Assembly (NCBI GenBank): GCA_038380435.1
Contig: JAWZYU010000124.1
Location: 558,001-622,000 of the forward strand
Length of the DNA stretch: 64,000 bases
Reading direction: 5' to 3'
DNA from: Ryuthela nishihirai
Taxonomy: Eukaryota > Arthropoda > Arachnida > Araneae > Heptathelidae
Shown: piece after piece, positions 6,605 to 20,344 of the stretch
How the letters are laid out: each line of letters begins with the position of its first letter
Numbering within the stretch: position 1 is the stretch's first letter
The notes under the pieces: model-generated
Told to the model about the DNA's origin: nothing
The model's database searches: none
Seen by the model: the letters and a program-made list of their open reading frames with translations, nothing else
Program-made: the position numbers and the translations under genes

Positions 6605-8955
6605 GGTGGAATCCGGCTCAGGTCACTGCAAAAGAAGGAGAAAAAAAATTAATAATTAGAATTGGTAGAGCTAATATAAATCAGTAGTGCGTCGACTAAA
6701 GACCACTACAGACTATGCTGAAGAATACTGAACCAAAGAGTAAGCGAAAAGGTTACTATGAGGTAAAGTCGGGAGCTGGAAAACGCACGTCTGTAGCTGT
6801 CAGTGGTCGCAGAGCAAAGGGACGGGCGTTGCACTCAGTGGCACGAGTTGTAAAACCCGTTGGCGTCAGGGGGAAAACCCAGGGGATTAGTAAAACCCGT
6901 TGGCGTCAGGGAGAAAACCCACGGGTTTACCTACTACCGGTCGTACAAGGTTCGGGTTTCGCGCTGCCATCTATGTGCAAGCATGGGAACTAATTTTTCT
7001 TCACCTATCCCCATTTTTTTCCCTTGCTCCACCGAGTGGTACATATGTATATGTATATATTTTTTTTTATTTCATTTTTTCCAGCGTGACGTCACCTGCA
7101 AACGAGACAGTGCTATATATGCGAGAAGAATATGGGGCAAGTAGAGTATGCACAAGTTTATTAAAGTTTATAAGATAACGATAGGAAATTTTAAAGTAAT
7201 TTTCCTAATAAAATAAACAACCAGTACCAAATGTTTCTAAAATAATTCAATACCAGATGTTTACCGATCGTCAAACTACTCACGTGTTGACAATTCGATT
7301 TCGTTACCATCGTTGAAAGGTTGATAATAGACTTTTTTTTCTTGAAATTTCCGTCATATCTATCTATTCTACCAACGCATGGAACTCCAGAAGAGTTTAT
7401 CAAATGTTGTTTTTGATCTAAATTGGGACTGATTTTGCTGTAGGAATCGTTTCCTCTGGCATAAACGTTAGAAAGGATCCAAATTAATATATTTTTGCCT
7501 TAACGAATAATGGAGAAAAAAATGTCGATTATTTAAATAAAATATCTCAGCTATTTTTGCCTAAATGAAACGGAAAATTTTCTTCTTATTAAATTCTTTC
7601 ATTTGCTACAGTAAATAAGCCATTCTAGAGTAAATAAGCTATTATATTAAGCTTATTTTGCTAGAGTAAATAAGCTTTCATTTGCTAGAGTAATTTCTAA
7701 CCGCTTGGGTGAAGTTACCTTTACGTTTTGCCCTGCTATGCTTGTTTGGGAAAAGCTTTTCTGAATATCCTTTAATTACTCTATATGATTTCGCAAACGT
7801 ATATCAGTTTATAAGGGGACATCGTATTTTGAAGTTTTCCGATTTATTGGTATATATATATATAGTGTGAGGTAATTCTGTCGGAATAATTTTTCACTGC
7901 ATAAGAAACTAACGGCTACTCACCACACTTCCCTTAATTGTCCGGATGATTTTAGAGAGGTATAAAAGTGTAAAACTGAAAAATGAATCTAACACGGAAA
8001 AATCTAAATCTGACAACAAAGGACAACCTATATATGACGTAGCAACGGTCTGCCCTACGCAACAGTACTCTCTGAAGGCTTTCATATCGTATATTATTTT
8101 CGCTGCGCAACAATTGGAATTCGAAAAAAACAATTGTTGTTCCTCAATTGTTATCGGTTGGCTTCGAAAAACGATGCTATGGATTCGTGGTTGTTTTACT
8201 CGGCCTTTGATCGAACGGAGACTTCCATTCCCTTTCCTTCCTGTCGACGGAGAATTTCAGAGCAAGTGTGTTATGCGATCCCTTTTTTTTTTGTCACACT
8301 ATCGTTTTATTTCTTTTAGTTCTTCTGTAGGAGAGGGTCTATGGGTTGTGCGATCCATTTAGAGGTTCGATCGTGCCCATACCTGTGCTTTCCACAGACG
8401 TGAGTTATATGCTGTTTCTCCTAGAGTAGAGTGATTCACTGGATTTTTTTTTTTAAAGGTTTTCTAGGTTTTCCTTAGGAATTGGCATTATTCCTGGGAT
8501 TTTATTTGCTCACTTGTTCCTACCGCTTGGGTCGTGTCGGTCTTTCTTACTTCTGAGCAGCACTTTTTTTGCACACAATGGGCTAAAGGTCCAGGTCCCA
8601 TAGACCACGAAGGCTCAGAGTAGGTTGGGGGGTACCCACTGGATCACCCAGTGGGGGGACAAGATGGTAGACTCCCCTCAAGGCCATCCAGCGTGTTCTT
8701 TAACGTGCACAGGATATGGCCCTCCCGCACACGGAGCCACGGCCTAATGTCCCATCCGACGGACGGAGGTCATTCCAATACCATCGGTGTCCTCTACTGA
8801 CCGCGGGTAGGGCGGAGATTAATGTAAACGCAGGAAGAGACTTATGGGTGGAGGGTCACCAGCGTGTGAATTTACTTTTTAAGTGTTCTGACCTCCTCCT
8901 CCAACCCTTCGAACAAAATAACAGGGAGGTGTTTTGTGAATTGGGTTTCGATGCC

Positions 8956-9794
8956 GTGTGAAAATAATTTAATGTTTGGTGTATTCCCCCGCTCTAAGGG
9001 GAAGTGGTTATGTGGTTAGGGTGTAGGTGTCGCGTGAAATTTTTTCGGTGTACTCTCCCCCCTAACAGGAAGGGGTTATGTGGCTTGGTTTTAGGTAGCG
9101 TGTGAAAATTTTTTTGTGTATTCCCCCCCCCTCTAAGAGGAAGGGGTTATGTTGGTTGGGTGTAGGTATCGTGTGAAATTTTTTCGATGAACTCTCCCCC
9201 CCTAACAGGAAGGGGTCATGTCGGTTGGTTGTAGGTAGCTTGTGAAAATTTTTTGGTGTAATCCCACAGTCCAATAGGAAGGGGTTATTTGGGTTGGGTG
9301 TAGGTATCCTGTGAAAATTTTTCGGTGTACTCTCCCCCCCCATAAGAGGAAGGGGTTATGTTGGTTGGTTGTAGGTAGCGTGTGAAATTTTTTTGGTGTA
9401 TTCCCACCGTCCAAAAGGAAGGGGTTATGTGGATTAGGTGTAGGTATCGTGTGAAATTTTTTCGGTGTACTCTCCCCCCCATAAGAGGAAGGGGTTATGT
9501 TGGTTGGTTGTAGGTAGCGTGTGAAATTTTTTTGGTGTATTCCCACCGTCCAAAAGGAAGGGGTTATGTGGATTAGGTGTAGGTATCGTGTGAAATTTTT
9601 TCGGTGTACTCTCCCCCCCCCCCCCTTCCATAAGAGGAAGGGGCTATGTGGGTTGGTTGTAGGTAGCGTGTGAAAATTTTTTGGTGTATTCCCACCGTCC
9701 AATAGGAAGGGGTTGTGTGAAATTTTTTCGGTGTATCCCCCCCTCCTCTAAGAGGAAGGGGTTATGTGGGTTGGGTGTCGAGGACCTGTGAATT
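8956..9794. repeat. 69-bp minisatellite, unit 2
   Basis: 839 bp with the same unit order as in unit 1. The long C-run is C13. Confidence 0.92.
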
Positions 9795-10256
9795 ATTTTT
9801 TTTTCTTTTGTACCTTATTATGAAGTGTCGGGTGACTCTCAACTTCCCTTCACACTTTATCCAGGCTTAGGACTGGCAGCGCATTGCGCTGGCGTGTTTA
9901 AAAGTTGTCTGTCTCTCTGGTGGACTTGGTATCATAGCACAATGTGCAGAGTTTTACAACGACATAGAAAAAAGAATACAATGCACAGCAAAAGTGACAT
10001 ACAAACAATACAAACATACAGGAAACAGCGAGAGTGTCTTCTCTTTGCTTTTAAGAAATTTTTTATATTTTTTTTTTTTTATTTTTGAACATTTAAATTT
10101 TTTTTTTTTTATTTTTGAACATTTAAATATTTTTTTTTTTGGTTTTTTGATTTTCACTTAATTCTTCTTTCAGTTTTTCCTGTTTAGGATGCCAAACCCT
10201 TCCCGGACATGGCAGTCAGTCCCGGAAGGGGAGGCCGCTTCCCGATAGCTGCGACA

Positions 10257-11648
10257 TCACACTGCGGTGGTGAAGACGTCGAGCCGTTCCTTGAGCGACG
10301 CTGCCGCCCGACCCCTCCTCTGGATCAAGACAGCAGAGACGTGCAAGGCGACGCCGAAGGCCGTGGCCACACACATCTTCGATCCCATGAAGAGCAGGAC
10401 TGCGCGGTCGCCACCGGTGGACCGGAGCAGTCCTGCCACGGGAGGGTAGATGAGGTTGGCCACTCCCTGGAAGAGCCGCACCAGGGTGAAGGTGCCGTTC
10501 ATGTTGTCGACTCCGTGATTCGAGCTAAGCAGGAGGGGGATCAGGATGGTCCACACTCCGGTTCCCACTCCTGCGGCGACGGAGGCAACAACAAGCTGCC
10601 AGTACTCGCGGCAGAAAGGCAGTGAGATGACGGCTGCAGCCGAGACGGAGACGGCCGCGATGTATTCGGCCGTCCTCGGCAGGGGAGAGCGGCTGGCGAG
10701 AAGACCATACGAGAGGCGCACGACCAGGTCGCCGGCAGCAGAGTAGGCGAGAAGCAGCATGGCACTGCTCTTCTCGATCCCCAGCGACTTGGCGTGCTGG
10801 GGAATGTAGTGCAGGAAGTGAGGGTTGCCCATACCCATCGCGAAGATGGAAGCGCTCGTGAGGAGGAACAGGCCGTCCGTGAGGAAACGGAGGGACAGCC
10901 TCTCGGCGACCACCTTCGCGCAGGATCTGGGTGCCAGCTCTCCAGCTTCCGCGGGGGTCACGACGACGGCATCGTTGCTGCCGCCGGCGGGCACCTCGCA
11001 GAAGCGGCTCTCGGGCCGAACGAAGAGCAGGCCGCAGACTGCGATGAGCGTGAAGCAGCCGGCCAGCACGAGGAACGTGTAGTGCAGGCCGACCGCCAGC
11101 AGCAGCTCGTTGATCGCAGTGGGCAGGGCCATGGCCCCGAAGCAGCCTCCCGACAGGGCGACGGCCATCGCTGCCGGCCTCCGTGTCGTGAAGTACTTTC
11201 CAGTGCACACTATGCCGGTGGTGATGGCAAAGGATGCACCGACCCCCATGAGGCCTCCAATGGTACCTATGAGGAAGGAACCGGAGGTGGCCAGGTAGCT
11301 GAGGGCAAGGCCAGCGCTGCACAGCAATCCGCCCAGACACACGAGCGGCCTGTATCCGAAGGTAGACATGAGGATCCCTGTCACCGGTGAGAAGACCAGC
11401 GATAGGGTTCCTAGCAGCCCCGGGATCCAGGCCGCCTGGGACGGAGATGTATCAGGAAACTCCAGGAAGATCGCCACCTTCAGAGCGCTGAAGGACTTGA
11501 CGAATCCTGAAAGGAGAAAGGTTATGAGAAAGCAGCCACCAGCGACGGCCCACCCGTATCCTCCATCGGGTGGAACCATCTTGGTGGCTGTGGTGGCGTT
11601 GGCACGCTCTTCCTCTACTCCCTTCGTCGCTGCAACTGGAACGGACAT
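10257..11648 (-). CDS. SLC16/MCT-like transporter, copy 3 (R217C variant)
   Basis: Full length. It differs from copy 1 by Arg217 to Cys, caused by G to A on the plus strand at 11000, a CpG transition. Residue 217 is at the start of the cytoplasmic loop between helices 6 and 7, outside the known MCT motifs, so function may be little affected. Predicted promoter 13071-13086; acceptor at 11670; proximal AATAAA 10108-10113. Confidence 0.93.
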   Translation of the reverse strand: MSVPVAATKGVEEERANATTATKMVPPDGGYGWAVAGGCFLITFLLSGFVKSFSALKVAIFLEFPDTSPSQAAWIPGLLGTLSLVFSPVTGILMSTFGYRPLVCLGGLLCSAGLALSYLATSGSFLIGTIGGLMGVGASFAITTGIVCTGKYFTTRRPAAMAVALSGGCFGAMALPTAINELLLAVGLHYTFLVLAGCFTLIAVCGLLFVRPESRFCEVPAGGSNDAVVVTPAEAGELAPRSCAKVVAERLSLRFLTDGLFLLTSASIFAMGMGNPHFLHYIPQHAKSLGIEKSSAMLLLAYSAAGDLVVRLSYGLLASRSPLPRTAEYIAAVSVSAAAVISLPFCREYWQLVVASVAAGVGTGVWTILIPLLLSSNHGVDNMNGTFTLVRLFQGVANLIYPPVAGLLRSTGGDRAVLLFMGSKMCVATAFGVALHVSAVLIQRRGRAAASLKERLDVFTTAV

Positions 11649-14000
11649 GGTGGAATCCGGCTCAGGTCACTGCAAAAGAAGGAGAAAAAAAATTAATAAT
11701 TAGAATTGGTAGAGCTAATATAAATCAGTAGTGCGTCGACTAAAGACCACTACAGACTATGCTGAAGAATACTGAACCAAAGAGTAAGCGAAAAGGTTAC
11801 TATGAGGTAAAGTCGGGAGCTGGAAAACGCACGTCTGTAGCTGTCAGTGGTCGCAGAGCAAAGGGACGGGCGTTGCACTCAGTGGCACGAGTTGTAAAAC
11901 CCGTTGGCGTCAGGGGGAAAACCCAGGGGATTAGTAAAACCCGTTGGCGTCAGGGAGAAAACCCACGGGTTTACCTACTACCGGTCGTACAAGGTTCGGG
12001 TTTCGCGCTGCCATCTATGTGCAAGCATGGGAACTAATTTTTCTTCACCTATCCCCATTTTTTTCCCTTGCTCCACCGAGTGGTACATATGTATATGTAT
12101 ATATTTTTTTTTATTTCATTTTTTCCAGCGTGACGTCACCTGCAAACGAGACAGTGCTATATATGCGAGAAGAATATGGGGCAAGTAGAGTATGCACAAG
12201 TTTATTAAAGTTTATAAGATAACGATAGGAAATTTTAAAGTAATTTTCCTAATAAAATAAACAACCAGTACCAAATGTTTCTAAAATAATTCAATACCAG
12301 ATGTTTACCGATCGTCAAACTACTCACGTGTTGACAATTCGATTTCGTTACCATCGTTGAAAGGTTGATAATAGACTTTTTTTTCTTGAAATTTCCGTCA
12401 TATCTATCTATTCTACCAACGCATGGAACTCCAGAAGAGTTTATCAAATGTTGTTTTTGATCTAAATTGGGACTGATTTTGCTGTAGGAATCGTTTCCTC
12501 TGGCATAAACGTTAGAAAGGATCCAAATTAATATATTTTTGCCTTAACGAATAATGGAGAAAAAAATGTCGTTTATTTAAATAAAATATCTCAGCTATTT
12601 TTGCCTAAATGAAACGGAAAATTTTCTTCTTATTAAATTCTTTCATTTGCTACAGTAAATAAGCCATTCTAGAGTAAATAAGCTATTATATTAAGCTTAT
12701 TTTGCTAGAGTAAATAAGCTTTCATTTGCTAGAGTAATTTCTAACCGCTTGGGTGAAGTTACCTTTACGTTTTGCCCTGCTATGCTTGTTTGGGAAAAGC
12801 TTTTCTGAATATCCTTTAATTACTCTATATGATTTCGCAAACGTATATCAGTTTATAAGGGGACATCGTATTTTGAAGTTTTCCGATTTATTGGTATATA
12901 TATATATAGTGTGAGGTAATTCTGTCGGAATAATTTTTCACTGCATAAGAAACTAACGGCTACTCACCACACTTCCCTTAATTGTCCGGATGATTTTAGA
13001 GAGGTATAAAAGTGTAAAACTGAAAAATGAATCTAACACGGAAAAATCTAAATCTGACAACAAAGGACAACCTATATATGACGTAGCAACGGTCTGCCCT
13101 ACGCAACAGTACTCTCTGAAGGCTTTCATATCGTATATTATTTTCGCTGCGCAACAATTGGAATTCGAAAAAAACAATTGTTGTTCCTCAATTGTTATCG
13201 GTTGGCTTCGAAAAACGATGCTATGGATTCGTGGTTGTTTTACTCGGCCTTTGATCGAACGGAGACTTCCATTCCCTTTCCTTCCTGTCGACGGAGAATT
13301 TCAGAGCAAGTGTGTTATGCGATCCCTTTTTTTTTTGTCACACTATCGTTTTATTTCTTTTAGTTCTTCTGTAGGAGAGGGTCTATGGGTTGTGCGATCC
13401 ATTTAGAGGTTCGATCGTGCCCATACCTGTGCTTTCCACAGACGTGAGTTATATGCTGTTTCTCCTAGAGTAGAGTGATTCACTGGATTTTTTTTTTTTA
13501 AAGGTTTTCTAGGTTTTCCTTAGGAATTGGCATTATTCCTGGGATTTTATTTGCTCACTTGTTCCTACCGCTTGGGTCGTGTCGGTCTTTCTTACTTCTG
13601 AGCAGCACTTTTTTTGCACACAATGGGCTAAAGGTCCAGGTCCCATAGACCACGAAGGCTCAGAGTAGGTTGGGGGGTACCCACTGGATCACCCAGTGGG
13701 GGGACAAGATGGTAGACTCCCCTCAAGGCCATCCAGCGTGTTCTTTAACGTGCACAGGATATGGCCCTCCCGCACACGGAGCCACGGCCTAATGTCCCAT
13801 CCGACGGACGGAGGTCATTCCAATACCATCGGTGTCCTCTACTGACCGCGGGTAGGGCGGAGATTAATGTAAACGCAGGAAGAGACTTATGGGTGGAGGG
13901 TCACCAGCGTGTGAATTTACTTTTTAAGTGTTCTGACCTCCTCCTCCAACCCTTCGAACAAAATAACAGGGAGGTGTTTTGTGAATTGGGTTTCGATGCC

Positions 14001-14839
14001 GTGTGAAAATAATTTAATGTTTGGTGTATTCCCCCGCTCTAAGGGGAAGTGGTTATGTGGTTAGGGTGTAGGTGTCGCGTGAAATTTTTTCGGTGTACTC
14101 TCCCCCCTAACAGGAAGGGGTTATGTGGCTTGGTTTTAGGTAGCGTGTGAAAATTTTTTTGTGTATTCCCCCCCCCTCTAAGAGGAAGGGGTTATGTTGG
14201 TTGGGTGTAGGTATCGTGTGAAATTTTTTCGATGAACTCTCCCCCCCTAACAGGAAGGGGTCATGTCGGTTGGTTGTAGGTAGCTTGTGAAAATTTTTTG
14301 GTGTAATCCCACAGTCCAATAGGAAGGGGTTATTTGGGTTGGGTGTAGGTATCCTGTGAAAATTTTTCGGTGTACTCTCCCCCCCCATAAGAGGAAGGGG
14401 TTATGTTGGTTGGTTGTAGGTAGCGTGTGAAATTTTTTTGGTGTATTCCCACCGTCCAAAAGGAAGGGGTTATGTGGATTAGGTGTAGGTATCGTGTGAA
14501 ATTTTTTCGGTGTACTCTCCCCCCCATAAGAGGAAGGGGTTATGTTGGTTGGTTGTAGGTAGCGTGTGAAATTTTTTTGGTGTATTCCCACCGTCCAAAA
14601 GGAAGGGGTTATGTGGATTAGGTGTAGGTATCGTGTGAAATTTTTTCGGTGTACTCTCCCCCCCCCCCCCTTCCATAAGAGGAAGGGGCTATGTGGGTTG
14701 GTTGTAGGTAGCGTGTGAAAATTTTTTGGTGTATTCCCACCGTCCAATAGGAAGGGGTTGTGTGAAATTTTTTCGGTGTATCCCCCCCTCCTCTAAGAGG
14801 AAGGGGTTATGTGGGTTGGGTGTCGAGGACCTGTGAATT
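14001..14839. repeat. 69-bp minisatellite, unit 3
   Basis: 839 bp, long C-run C13, same unit order. Confidence 0.92.
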
Positions 14840-15301
14840 ATTTTTTTTTCTTTTGTACCTTATTATGAAGTGTCGGGTGACTCTCAACTTCCCTTCACAC
14901 TTTATCCAGGCTTAGGACTGGCAGCGCATTGCGCTGGCGTGTTTAAAAGTTGTCTGTCTCTCTGGTGGACTTGGTATCATAGCACAATGTGCAGAGTTTT
15001 ACAACGACATAGAAAAAAGAATACAATGCACAGCAAAAGTGACATACAAACAATACAAACATACAGGAAACAGCGAGAGTGTCTTCTCTTTGCTTTTAAG
15101 AAATTTTTTATATTTTTTTTTTTTTATTTTTGAACATTTAAATTTTTTTTTTTTTATTTTTGAACATTTAAATATTTTTTTTTTTGGTTTTTTGATTTTC
15201 ACTTAATTCTTCTTTCAGTTTTTCCTGTTTAGGATGCCAAACCCTTCCCGGACATGGCAGTCAGTCCCGGAAGGGGAGGCCGCTTCCCGATAGCTGCGAC
15301 A

Positions 15302-16693
15302 TCACACTGCGGTGGTGAAGACGTCGAGCCGTTCCTTGAGCGACGCTGCCGCCCGACCCCTCCTCTGGATCAAGACAGCAGAGACGTGCAAGGCGACGCC
15401 GAAGGCCGTGGCCACACACATCTTCGATCCCATGAAGAGCAGGACTGCGCGGTCGCCACCGGTGGACCGGAGCAGTCCTGCCACGGGAGGGTAGATGAGG
15501 TTGGCCACTCCCTGGAAGAGCCGCACCAGGGTGAAGGTGCCGTTCATGTTGTCGACCCCGTGATTCGAGCTAAGCAGGAGGGGGATCAGGATGGTCCACA
15601 CTCCGGTTCCCACTCCTGCGGCGACGGAGGCAACAACAAGCTGCCAGTACTCGCGGCAGAAAGGCAGTGAGATGACGGCTGCAGCCGAGACGGAGACGGC
15701 CGCGATGTATTCGGCCGTCCTCGGCAGGGGAGAGCGGCTGGCGAGAAGACCATACGAGAGGCGCACGACCAGGTCGCCGGCAGCAGAGTAGGCGAGAAGC
15801 AGCATGGCACTGCTCTTCTCGATCCCCAGCGACTTGGCGTGCTGGGGAATGTAGTGCAGGAAGTGAGGGTTGCCCATACCCATCGCGAAGATGGAAGCGC
15901 TCGTGAGGAGGAACAGGCCGTCCGTGAGGAAACGGAGGGACAGCCTCTCGGCGACCACCTTCGCGCAGGATCTGGGTGCCAGCTCTCCAGCTTCCGCGGG
16001 GGTCACGACGACGGCATCGTTGCTGCCGCCGGCGGGCACCTCGCGGAAGCGGCTCTCGGGCCGAACGAAGAGCAGGCCGCAGACTGCGATGAGCGTGAAG
16101 CAGCCGGCCAGCACGAGGAACGTGTAGTGCAGGCCGACCGCCAGCAGCAGCTCGTTGATCGCAGTGGGCAGGGCCATGGCCCCGAAGCAGCCTCCCGACA
16201 GGGCGACGGCCATCGCTGCCGGCCTCCGTGTCGTGAAGTACTTTCCAGTGCACACTATGCCGGTGGTGATGGCAAAGGATGCACCGATCCCCATGAGGCC
16301 TCCAATGGTACCTATGAGGAAGGAACCGGAGGTGGCCAGGTAGCTGAGGGCAAGGCCAGCGCTGCACAGCAATCCGCCCAGACACACGAGCGGCCTGTAT
16401 CCGAAGGTAGACATGAGGATCCCTGTCACCGGTGAGAAGACCAGCGATAGGGTTCCTAGCAGCCCCGGGATCCAGGCCGCCTGGGACGGAGATGTATCAG
16501 GAAACTCCAGGAAGATCGCCACCTTCAGAGCGCTGAAGGACTTGACGAATCCTGAAAGGAGAAAGGTTATGAGAAAGCAGCCACCAGCGACGGCCCACCC
16601 GTATCCTCCATCGGGTGGAACCATCTTGGTGGCTGTGGTGGCGTTGGCACGCTCTTCCTCTACTCCCTTCGTCGCTGCAACTGGAACGGACAT
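15302..16693 (-). CDS. SLC16/MCT-like transporter, copy 4 (V136I variant)
   Basis: Full length. Val136 to Ile in helix 4 is a conservative change (C to T on the plus strand at 16288). There is also a synonymous change in Gly379 (T to C at 15557). Predicted promoter 18116-18131; acceptor at 16715; proximal AATAAA 15153-15158. The same unit carries a non-coding G to A at 18757. Confidence 0.93.
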   Translation of the reverse strand: MSVPVAATKGVEEERANATTATKMVPPDGGYGWAVAGGCFLITFLLSGFVKSFSALKVAIFLEFPDTSPSQAAWIPGLLGTLSLVFSPVTGILMSTFGYRPLVCLGGLLCSAGLALSYLATSGSFLIGTIGGLMGIGASFAITTGIVCTGKYFTTRRPAAMAVALSGGCFGAMALPTAINELLLAVGLHYTFLVLAGCFTLIAVCGLLFVRPESRFREVPAGGSNDAVVVTPAEAGELAPRSCAKVVAERLSLRFLTDGLFLLTSASIFAMGMGNPHFLHYIPQHAKSLGIEKSSAMLLLAYSAAGDLVVRLSYGLLASRSPLPRTAEYIAAVSVSAAAVISLPFCREYWQLVVASVAAGVGTGVWTILIPLLLSSNHGVDNMNGTFTLVRLFQGVANLIYPPVAGLLRSTGGDRAVLLFMGSKMCVATAFGVALHVSAVLIQRRGRAAASLKERLDVFTTAV

Positions 16694-19045
16694 GGTGGAA
16701 TCCGGCTCAGGTCACTGCAAAAGAAGGAGAAAAAAAATTAATAATTAGAATTGGTAGAGCTAATATAAATCAGTAGTGCGTCGACTAAAGACCACTACAG
16801 ACTATGCTGAAGAATACTGAACCAAAGAGTAAGCGAAAAGGTTACTATGAGGTAAAGTCGGGAGCTGGAAAACGCACGTCTGTAGCTGTCAGTGGTCGCA
16901 GAGCAAAGGGACGGGCGTTGCACTCAGTGGCACGAGTTGTAAAACCCGTTGGCGTCAGGGGGAAAACCCAGGGGATTAGTAAAACCCGTTGGCGTCAGGG
17001 AGAAAACCCACGGGTTTACCTACTACCGGTCGTACAAGGTTCGGGTTTCGCGCTGCCATCTATGTGCAAGCATGGGAACTAATTTTTCTTCACCTATCCC
17101 CATTTTTTTCCCTTGCTCCACCGAGTGGTACATATGTATATGTATATATTTTTTTTTATTTCATTTTTTCCAGCGTGACGTCACCTGCAAACGAGACAGT
17201 GCTATATATGCGAGAAGAATATGGGGCAAGTAGAGTATGCACAAGTTTATTAAAGTTTATAAGATAACGATAGGAAATTTTAAAGTAATTTTCCTAATAA
17301 AATAAACAACCAGTACCAAATGTTTCTAAAATAATTCAATACCAGATGTTTACCGATCGTCAAACTACTCACGTGTTGACAATTCGATTTCGTTACCATC
17401 GTTGAAAGGTTGATAATAGACTTTTTTTTCTTGAAATTTCCGTCATATCTATCTATTCTACCAACGCATGGAACTCCAGAAGAGTTTATCAAATGTTGTT
17501 TTTGATCTAAATTGGGACTGATTTTGCTGTAGGAATCGTTTCCTCTGGCATAAACGTTAGAAAGGATCCAAATTAATATATTTTTGCCTTAACGAATAAT
17601 GGAGAAAAAAATGTCGTTTATTTAAATAAAATATCTCAGCTATTTTTGCCTAAATGAAACGGAAAATTTTCTTCTTATTAAATTCTTTCATTTGCTACAG
17701 TAAATAAGCCATTCTAGAGTAAATAAGCTATTATATTAAGCTTATTTTGCTAGAGTAAATAAGCTTTCATTTGCTAGAGTAATTTCTAACCGCTTGGGTG
17801 AAGTTACCTTTACGTTTTGCCCTGCTATGCTTGTTTGGGAAAAGCTTTTCTGAATATCCTTTAATTACTCTATATGATTTCGCAAACGTATATCAGTTTA
17901 TAAGGGGACATCGTATTTTGAAGTTTTCCGATTTATTGGTATATATATATATAGTGTGAGGTAATTCTGTCGGAATAATTTTTCACTGCATAAGAAACTA
18001 ACGGCTACTCACCACACTTCCCTTAATTGTCCGGATGATTTTAGAGAGGTATAAAAGTGTAAAACTGAAAAATGAATCTAACACGGAAAAATCTAAATCT
18101 GACAACAAAGGACAACCTATATATGACGTAGCAACGGTCTGCCCTACGCAACAGTACTCTCTGAAGGCTTTCATATCGTATATTATTTTCGCTGCGCAAC
18201 AATTGGAATTCGAAAAAAACAATTGTTGTTCCTCAATTGTTATCGGTTGGCTTCGAAAAACGATGCTATGGATTCGTGGTTGTTTTACTCGGCCTTTGAT
18301 CGAACGGAGACTTCCATTCCCTTTCCTTCCTGTCGACGGAGAATTTCAGAGCAAGTGTGTTATGCGATCCCTTTTTTTTTTGTCACACTATCGTTTTATT
18401 TCTTTTAGTTCTTCTGTAGGAGAGGGTCTATGGGTTGTGCGATCCATTTAGAGGTTCGATCGTGCCCATACCTGTGCTTTCCACAGACGTGAGTTATATG
18501 CTGTTTCTCCTAGAGTAGAGTGATTCACTGGATTTTTTTTTTTTAAAGGTTTTCTAGGTTTTCCTTAGGAATTGGCATTATTCCTGGGATTTTATTTGCT
18601 CACTTGTTCCTACCGCTTGGGTCGTGTCGGTCTTTCTTACTTCTGAGCAGCACTTTTTTTGCACACAATGGGCTAAAGGTCCAGGTCCCATAGACCACGA
18701 AGGCTCAGAGTAGGTTGGGGGGTACCCACTGGATCACCCAGTGGGGGGACAAGATGATAGACTCCCCTCAAGGCCATCCAGCGTGTTCTTTAACGTGCAC
18801 AGGATATGGCCCTCCCGCACACGGAGCCACGGCCTAATGTCCCATCCGACGGACGGAGGTCATTCCAATACCATCGGTGTCCTCTACTGACCGCGGGTAG
18901 GGCGGAGATTAATGTAAACGCAGGAAGAGACTTATGGGTGGAGGGTCACCAGCGTGTGAATTTACTTTTTAAGTGTTCTGACCTCCTCCTCCAACCCTTC
19001 GAACAAAATAACAGGGAGGTGTTTTGTGAATTGGGTTTCGATGCC

Positions 19046-19882
19046 GTGTGAAAATAATTTAATGTTTGGTGTATTCCCCCGCTCTAAGGGGAAGTGGTTA
19101 TGTGGTTAGGGTGTAGGTGTCGCGTGAAATTTTTTCGGTGTACTCTCCCCCCTAACAGGAAGGGGTTATGTGGCTTGGTTTTAGGTAGCGTGTGAAAATT
19201 TTTTTGTGTATTCCCCCCCCCTCTAAGAGGAAGGGGTTATGTTGGTTGGGTGTAGGTATCGTGTGAAATTTTTTCGATGAACTCTCCCCCCCTAACAGGA
19301 AGGGGTCATGTCGGTTGGTTGTAGGTAGCTTGTGAAAATTTTTTGGTGTAATCCCACAGTCCAATAGGAAGGGGTTATTTGGGTTGGGTGTAGGTATCCT
19401 GTGAAAATTTTTCGGTGTACTCTCCCCCCCCATAAGAGGAAGGGGTTATGTTGGTTGGTTGTAGGTAGCGTGTGAAATTTTTTTGGTGTATTCCCACCGT
19501 CCAAAAGGAAGGGGTTATGTGGATTAGGTGTAGGTATCGTGTGAAATTTTTTCGGTGTACTCTCCCCCCCATAAGAGGAAGGGGTTATGTTGGTTGGTTG
19601 TAGGTAGCGTGTGAAATTTTTTTGGTGTATTCCCACCGTCCAAAAGGAAGGGGTTATGTGGATTAGGTGTAGGTATCGTGTGAAATTTTTTCGGTGTACT
19701 CTCCCCCCCCCCCTTCCATAAGAGGAAGGGGCTATGTGGGTTGGTTGTAGGTAGCGTGTGAAAATTTTTTGGTGTATTCCCACCGTCCAATAGGAAGGGG
19801 TTGTGTGAAATTTTTTCGGTGTATCCCCCCCTCCTCTAAGAGGAAGGGGTTATGTGGGTTGGGTGTCGAGGACCTGTGAATT
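19046..19882. repeat. 69-bp minisatellite, unit 4
   Basis: 837 bp, long C-run C11, same unit order. Confidence 0.92.
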
Positions 19883-20344
19883 ATTTTTTTTTCTTTTGTA
19901 CCTTATTATGAAGTGTCGGGTGACTCTCAACTTCCCTTCACACTTTATCCAGGCTTAGGACTGGCAGCGCATTGCGCTGGCGTGTTTAAAAGTTGTCTGT
20001 CTCTCTGGTGGACTTGGTATCATAGCACAATGTGCAGAGTTTTACAACGACATAGAAAAAAGAATACAATGCACAGCAAAAGTGACATACAAACAATACA
20101 AACATACAGGAAACAGCGAGAGTGTCTTCTCTTTGCTTTTAAGAAATTTTTTATATTTTTTTTTTTTTATTTTTGAACATTTAAATTTTTTTTTTTTTAT
20201 TTTTGAACATTTAAATATTTTTTTTTTTGGTTTTTTGATTTTCACTTAATTCTTCTTTCAGTTTTTCCTGTTTAGGATGCCAAACCCTTCCCGGACATGG
20301 CAGTCAGTCCCGGAAGGGGAGGCCGCTTCCCGATAGCTGCGACA